The notes below the pieces were generated by a model. That model did no database searches, was not told the origin of the DNA, and worked only from the letters and a program-made list of their open reading frames with translations. From positions 1 through 41,626 of the forward strand of contig NZ_WWJY01000005.1 in NCBI RefSeq assembly GCF_009865405.1: a DNA stretch of 41,626 bases, read 5' to 3'. This DNA is from Streptomyces sp. SID3212. Lineage in GTDB: Bacteria; Actinomycetota; Actinomycetes; Streptomycetales; Streptomycetaceae. Positions 38,992 through 41,626 of the stretch are shown here, piece after piece. The translations under genes and the position numbers were made by a program. How positions within the stretch are numbered: position 1 is the stretch's first letter; every line of letters starts with the position of its first letter.

Positions 38992-39194
38992 CCACCACCG
39001 TGATCGAGCGGAAGTGGCACACCACTGCCGAGGTGGCCGAAATGCTCGGCTTCGGCCTCTCCAAGACCAAGATGCTCGTGCTCGCTGGCGAGATCCGTTC
39101 GGTGAAGATCGGCCGCAATCGGCGCATCCTCCCGACCTGGGTGGACGAATACGTCCAGCGCGTCACCGCGGACGCCGAAGGGTGGGCGGCATGA
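38988..39194 (+). CDS. xis: Excisionase / helix-turn-helix protein (Xis)
   Basis: 68 residues from ATG 38988, overlapping the repSA stop (ATGA). A winged helix of the MerR/excisionase type: WHTTAEVAEMLGFGLSKTKM then LAGEIRSVKIGRNRRIL and VDEYVQRV. It would bend DNA at the att arms to favour excision with Int. The next gene overlaps by four bases, so rep, xis and int are one operon. Confidence 0.9.
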   Translation: MTTTVIERKWHTTAEVAEMLGFGLSKTKMLVLAGEIRSVKIGRNRRILPTWVDEYVQRVTADAEGWAA

Positions 39195-40417
39195 CCGGGA
39201 AGCGTGGCAACGGGGAAGGGTCCATCTACCCGTACAAGAACGGCTACGCGGCCTACGCCTGGGTCACCAAGCCGGACGGGAGGCGGGCGAGGAAGTACGC
39301 CTACGGCAAGACCCGCGAAGAGGTCCACGACAAGTGGCTCAAGCTCCATGCCGAATCGAAGAGAGGGCCAGTGGCCACTCGGCACCGCACCCTCGCGGCC
39401 TTCCTCGCGTACTGGCTCGACTCGATCGTGAAGCCCAACCTGGCCCCGCTCTCGTATGTCTCGTACGAGGGGTACGTGCGGCTCTACATCTCCCCGCACC
39501 TCGGCGCCAAGCGACTGGACAAGCTCACCGTGCGAGACGTGCGGGAGTGGCTGAGCAAGCTGGGCACTCTGTGCCAGTGCTGTGCCCAGGGGAAGGATGC
39601 GAAGCGGGCACCGGCTCGGAGGAAGTGCTGCGCGGTCGGGGACTGCTGTGAGTCGTACGCCTCCCGTCGGGTGGTCCAGGGATCCCGTGACGCTCTTCGG
39701 GCTGCGCTGACGCATGCGGTCACAGAAGAGGAGATCAACAAGAACGTGGCCTCCCTCGTGAAGGTGCCCAAACCTCGCCGGCGCCGGGTCAAGCCGTGGT
39801 CTGTCGCCGAGGCCGGGCATTTCCTCGCTGATGCCGCCGCTCGTGATGACCACCTCTTCGCGGCCTGGGTGCTCGTCCTGACGCTGGGCCTGCGCCGCGG
39901 GGAGGTCCTGGGGCTGACGTGGACGTCCATCGACTTCGACTCCGGCGAGCTGTACGTGGATCACCAGATCCAGCGGGCCGGTCGGCAGCTCCTCCATCGC
40001 GAGACCAAGACCGAGGACTCGGACGACTTCTTGCCGCTGCCGGCGCTCTGCCTCAAGGCGCTGCGGATGCGCCGGGCCCAGCAGATCGGCGACCGGAGCG
40101 CCGCCGGAGAGCTCTGGCAGGACGTTCACGGGCTGGTCTTCACGACCAAGTACGGCACGCCGATCGAGCCCGGAAACCTCACGCGGATGTTCGCCCTCCG
40201 CACCCGGCGCGCCGGCCTGCGGATCATCCCGCTCCGGAACACCCGGCACACGGTGGCCGCACTTCTCGTCGTCCTCGGAGTCCATCCGAAGATCGCGCAG
40301 CGGATCCTGCGGCACTCGCAGATCGCGATGACGATGGAGGTGTACGCCGAAGCAGGCGAAGAGGAAGTACGCACGGCTCTCGGCAAGCTGTCCGACGCGA
40401 TGGGCAGTACCGGCTGA
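39191..40417 (+). CDS. int: Tyrosine integrase (Int) with an atypical catalytic residue
   Basis: 408 residues from ATG 39191 (ATGA overlap with xis). An AP2-like arm-binding start (GSIYPYKNGYAAYAWVTKPD) is followed by a core-binding domain (about 65-190) with a cysteine-rich insert (LCQCCAQGKD and CCAVGDCC, 128-153). The catalytic domain has Arg 235 or 236 (LGLRRGEVLG), Lys 273, Arg 352 in NTRHTVAALL, His 375 (LRHSQ) and Tyr 385 (EVYAEAG). The first residue of the usual HxxR box is Arg 349, not His. It integrates the element into tRNA-Arg(ACG). Followed by arm repeats, terminator and attR. Confidence 0.9.
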   Translation: MTGKRGNGEGSIYPYKNGYAAYAWVTKPDGRRARKYAYGKTREEVHDKWLKLHAESKRGPVATRHRTLAAFLAYWLDSIVKPNLAPLSYVSYEGYVRLYISPHLGAKRLDKLTVRDVREWLSKLGTLCQCCAQGKDAKRAPARRKCCAVGDCCESYASRRVVQGSRDALRAALTHAVTEEEINKNVASLVKVPKPRRRRVKPWSVAEAGHFLADAAARDDHLFAAWVLVLTLGLRRGEVLGLTWTSIDFDSGELYVDHQIQRAGRQLLHRETKTEDSDDFLPLPALCLKALRMRRAQQIGDRSAAGELWQDVHGLVFTTKYGTPIEPGNLTRMFALRTRRAGLRIIPLRNTRHTVAALLVVLGVHPKIAQRILRHSQIAMTMEVYAEAGEEEVRTALGKLSDAMGSTG

Positions 40418-40421
40418 CACG

Positions 40422-40444
40422 GTTGCTGTACTTCGTTGCTGTAC
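40422..40444. repeat. Arm-type repeats beside int
   Basis: GTTGCTGTAC occurs at 40422-40431 and 40435-40444. The same word is at 27851 near the left end. Confidence 0.6.
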
Positions 40445-40454
40445 GGGCAACGCA

Positions 40455-40486
40455 AGAGCCCCTCTGGACATATCCAGAGGGGCTCT
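40455..40486 (+). terminator. Terminator after int
   Basis: A perfect 14-bp stem (40455-40468 with 40473-40486) with a CATA loop. It insulates the tRNA gene from the int operon. Confidence 0.9.
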
Positions 40487-40492
40487 CACCTG

Positions 40493-40536
40493 TGTGCACT
40501 CGGCAGGATTCGAACCTGCAACCTTCTGATCCGTAG
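40493..40536. repeat. attR: 44-bp repeat inside tRNA-Arg(ACG)
   Basis: Identical to 27724-27767. It spans from two bases beyond the tRNA 3' end to the anticodon loop, so strand exchange probably occurs in or near the anticodon stem-loop. Confidence 0.9.
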
Positions 40537-40567
40537 TCAGATGCTCTATCCGTTAAGCTACGAGTGC
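40495..40567 (-). tRNA. tRNA-Arg(ACG)
   Basis: 73 nt. Acceptor strands GCACTCG and CGAGTGC pair perfectly with discriminator A. The anticodon stem TCTGA/TCAGA holds the loop CTACGGA, giving anticodon ACG, whose A34 is the TadA substrate. T arm GCAGG-TTCGAAT-CCTGC; CCA not encoded. The 3' half is shared with the element (attR), yet the gene is intact. Confidence 0.95.
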
Positions 40568-40757
40568 TTGGCGTTCCGGGCTTTTCTGCCTGGGCGGCGT
40601 TGCGAGAACAACATTACATGACCTGTGGCGCCAGGTGAAATCCATTCGTCATACCGGGGCTGACCTGCGGAGATGCCCGGGAAGTGCGGTTCGTGGAGTG
40701 GGTGGGCCGGGTGGCGCGCGAGCCTTGGAACGGGTCCGGAACGGGTCCGGAACAGGT

Positions 40758-40785
40758 GAAGCCCCGGCCGGGTGGCCGGGGCTTC
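40758..40785 (-). terminator. Terminator after tRNA-Ser(GCU)
   Basis: A perfect 12-bp stem (40758-40769 with 40774-40785) with a 4-nt loop, 13 nt beyond the tRNA 3' end on the minus strand. Confidence 0.8.
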
Positions 40786-40798
40786 GGTGGTGCTTGCG

Positions 40799-40889
40799 CG
40801 GAGGCGGAGGGATTTGAACCCTCGATGGGCTTTAAGGCCCAAACCGCATTAGCAGTGCGGCGCCATAGACCGGACTAGGCGACGCCTCC
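40799..40889 (-). tRNA. tRNA-Ser(GCU)
   Basis: 91 nt, class II with a long variable arm. Acceptor strands GGAGGCG and CGCCTCC, discriminator G. Anticodon loop CTGCTAA gives GCT for AGC/AGU. T loop GTTCAAAT. Confidence 0.95.
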
Positions 40890-41111
40890 AGCACACCACC
40901 GCGCGGGCGCGGACGGTGCGTGCAGATGATGACACAGCCGGGTGGGCTCTCACCAATCGCCGCTCACGGTACTAGGCGGGCGGGGCGTAGAGCAAAGCAT
41001 CTCCGGCCGCCCTGCCGCGTTCGCGCGGCTCCGGTTGCGCAACGCCTGGGCCCGACGAGCGTTAGACGTGTCGGGGGCCGACCCCGGATCCGTAACCCGT
41101 CAGGAGCTTTC

Positions 41112-41624
41112 ATGCTGCGCCGCCTCGTCCTCACCGCCGCCGCGTCCGTCGCCGCGCTCACCGCCCTCGCGCCCGCCGCCTCAGGCGCCTCCGGCGCCCT
41201 CGCGGGGCCCGTCGCCGGTTCCGGTGCCTCCCCGCTCGCCTCCCCCCTCGGGCGGCTCGCGCCGCTTCCGCTGCCGCTCCTCGAAGAGCGGCCCGACTCG
41301 TTCACCGTGACCGTCGCCGGTTCGGGCGTCACCCGGGCGGATGGTTCGTTCAAACTGGAATGCGGTCCGGTCGGCGGGACACACCCCCGGGCCAAGGCCG
41401 CCTGCGACCGGCTGACGGAGCTGGCCGGCAGCGACAAGGACCCGTTCGCGCCGGTCGCCAAGGACCAGATGTGCACCATGCAGTACGGCGGTGACGCCAC
41501 CGCCCGCGTCACCGGCATCTGGCGGGGCAGGAACGTGGACGCCACCTTCAACCGCAAGAACGGCTGCGAGATCGCCCGCTGGAAGACGATGGAGCCGATC
41601 CTGCCCGCCCCCGCCGGTTCGTAG
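41112..41624 (+). CDS. Subtilisin inhibitor-like secreted protein (SSI family)
   Basis: 170 residues from ATG 41112 (CAGGAG upstream). A signal peptide (LRRLVLTAAASVAALTALAP, cleavage near ASG at 26) and a Pro/Leu/Ala-rich spacer lead to the SSI domain (about 60-165): FKLECGPVGGTHPRAKAACD, MCTMQYGGDATARVTGIWRG, FNRKNGCEIARW. Four Cys match the two disulfides of SSI. By alignment with SSI (CPMVYDP) the reactive-site P1 is the Met in CTMQ, which would favour subtilisin-type proteases. Streptomyces secrete such inhibitors to check their own proteases during aerial growth. Confidence 0.9.
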   Translation: MLRRLVLTAAASVAALTALAPAASGASGALAGPVAGSGASPLASPLGRLAPLPLPLLEERPDSFTVTVAGSGVTRADGSFKLECGPVGGTHPRAKAACDRLTELAGSDKDPFAPVAKDQMCTMQYGGDATARVTGIWRGRNVDATFNRKNGCEIARWKTMEPILPAPAGS

Positions 41625-41626
41625 GA

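Larger units (their letters stand above)
27768..40536. mobile_element. pSAM2-type actinomycete integrative and conjugative element (AICE) in tRNA-Arg(ACG)
   Basis: About 12.8 kb bounded by 44-bp direct repeats (27724-27767 and 40493-40536). It carries the full AICE set: RepSA-type initiator, Xis, tyrosine integrase next to attR, an FtsK/SpoIIIE-type DNA translocase, a DUF2637 spread protein, several short transfer proteins, a KorSA-like GntR regulator with operators, and a Nudix protein like pSAM2 Pif. Insertion restores an intact tRNA at the right end. The left third is cargo: a PD-(D/E)XK nuclease with its divergent neighbour, and an AT-rich membrane/soluble gene pair. All backbone genes look intact, so the element may still excise. 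Confidence 0.9.

Overview
The window looks like chromosomal DNA of a Streptomyces. It is very GC-rich with strong third-position G/C bias, uses many GTG starts, has classic Streptomyces ribosome binding sites, carries a tandem pair of SigB/SigF-family sigma factor genes, and contains a pSAM2-type actinomycete integrative and conjugative element (AICE). All identifications come from reading the sequence; no database search was run.

Layout. 1-1662: conserved core with tadA, its associated protein and tRNA-Ser(CGA). 1663-6510: an accessory island after that tRNA with an orphan CRISPR-like repeat, an hsdM/hsdS modification pair with no visible hsdR, a small membrane protein, a ribbon-helix-helix/PIN toxin-antitoxin pair and a decayed F420-oxidoreductase gene. 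6668-9736: small conserved proteins and two sigma factors (SigF-like and SigN-like). 9790-23502: metabolic and regulatory genes. These include a MarR regulator with an MFS exporter fused to carboxypeptidase-regulatory-like domains, a YceI protein with the same extra domain, an F420/PPOX protein, TetR and LysR regulators, an operon of an SDR and two alpha/beta hydrolases in which two of three products lack canonical catalytic residues, a second copy of that unusual SDR beside a DUF427 protein, an orphan OmpR-type response regulator, an amidohydrolase and a DUF2797 protein. 23758-27158: a secreted ice-binding-like (DUF3494) repeat protein followed by a DUF5819/HTTM membrane pair.

27768-40536 is a roughly 12.8-kb AICE inserted in the 3' half of tRNA-Arg(ACG) and flanked by 44-bp direct repeats. 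Its backbone runs rightward: Nudix (Pif-like), GntR (KorSA-like), SCO3933-like regulator, FtsK/TraB-type translocase, several tiny transfer/spread proteins, RepSA-type initiator, Xis, Int, attR. Three copies of one palindrome at the GntR and SCO3933-like promoters are the likely GntR operators. Outside the left repeat lie the last 23 codons of a second integrase, its own terminator, an arm-type site and a Nudix fragment. These are the remains of an earlier element at the same tRNA.

The left third of the element (27.9-31.2 kb) is cargo: a PD-(D/E)XK nuclease with an SRA-like head, a divergent unknown 196-residue protein sharing a 12-bp inverted-repeat control region, and an AT-rich two-gene unit pairing an unrecognised 305-residue soluble protein with a four-helix membrane protein. 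This unit, together with the nuclease, is the best candidate here for an undescribed defence system; its function is inferred from position, composition and architecture only. A gene-poor 1.3 kb next to it carries phased DnaA-box-like iterons and a long imperfect palindrome that may serve replication or transfer. Beyond attR come tRNA-Arg, tRNA-Ser(GCU) and a subtilisin-inhibitor gene.
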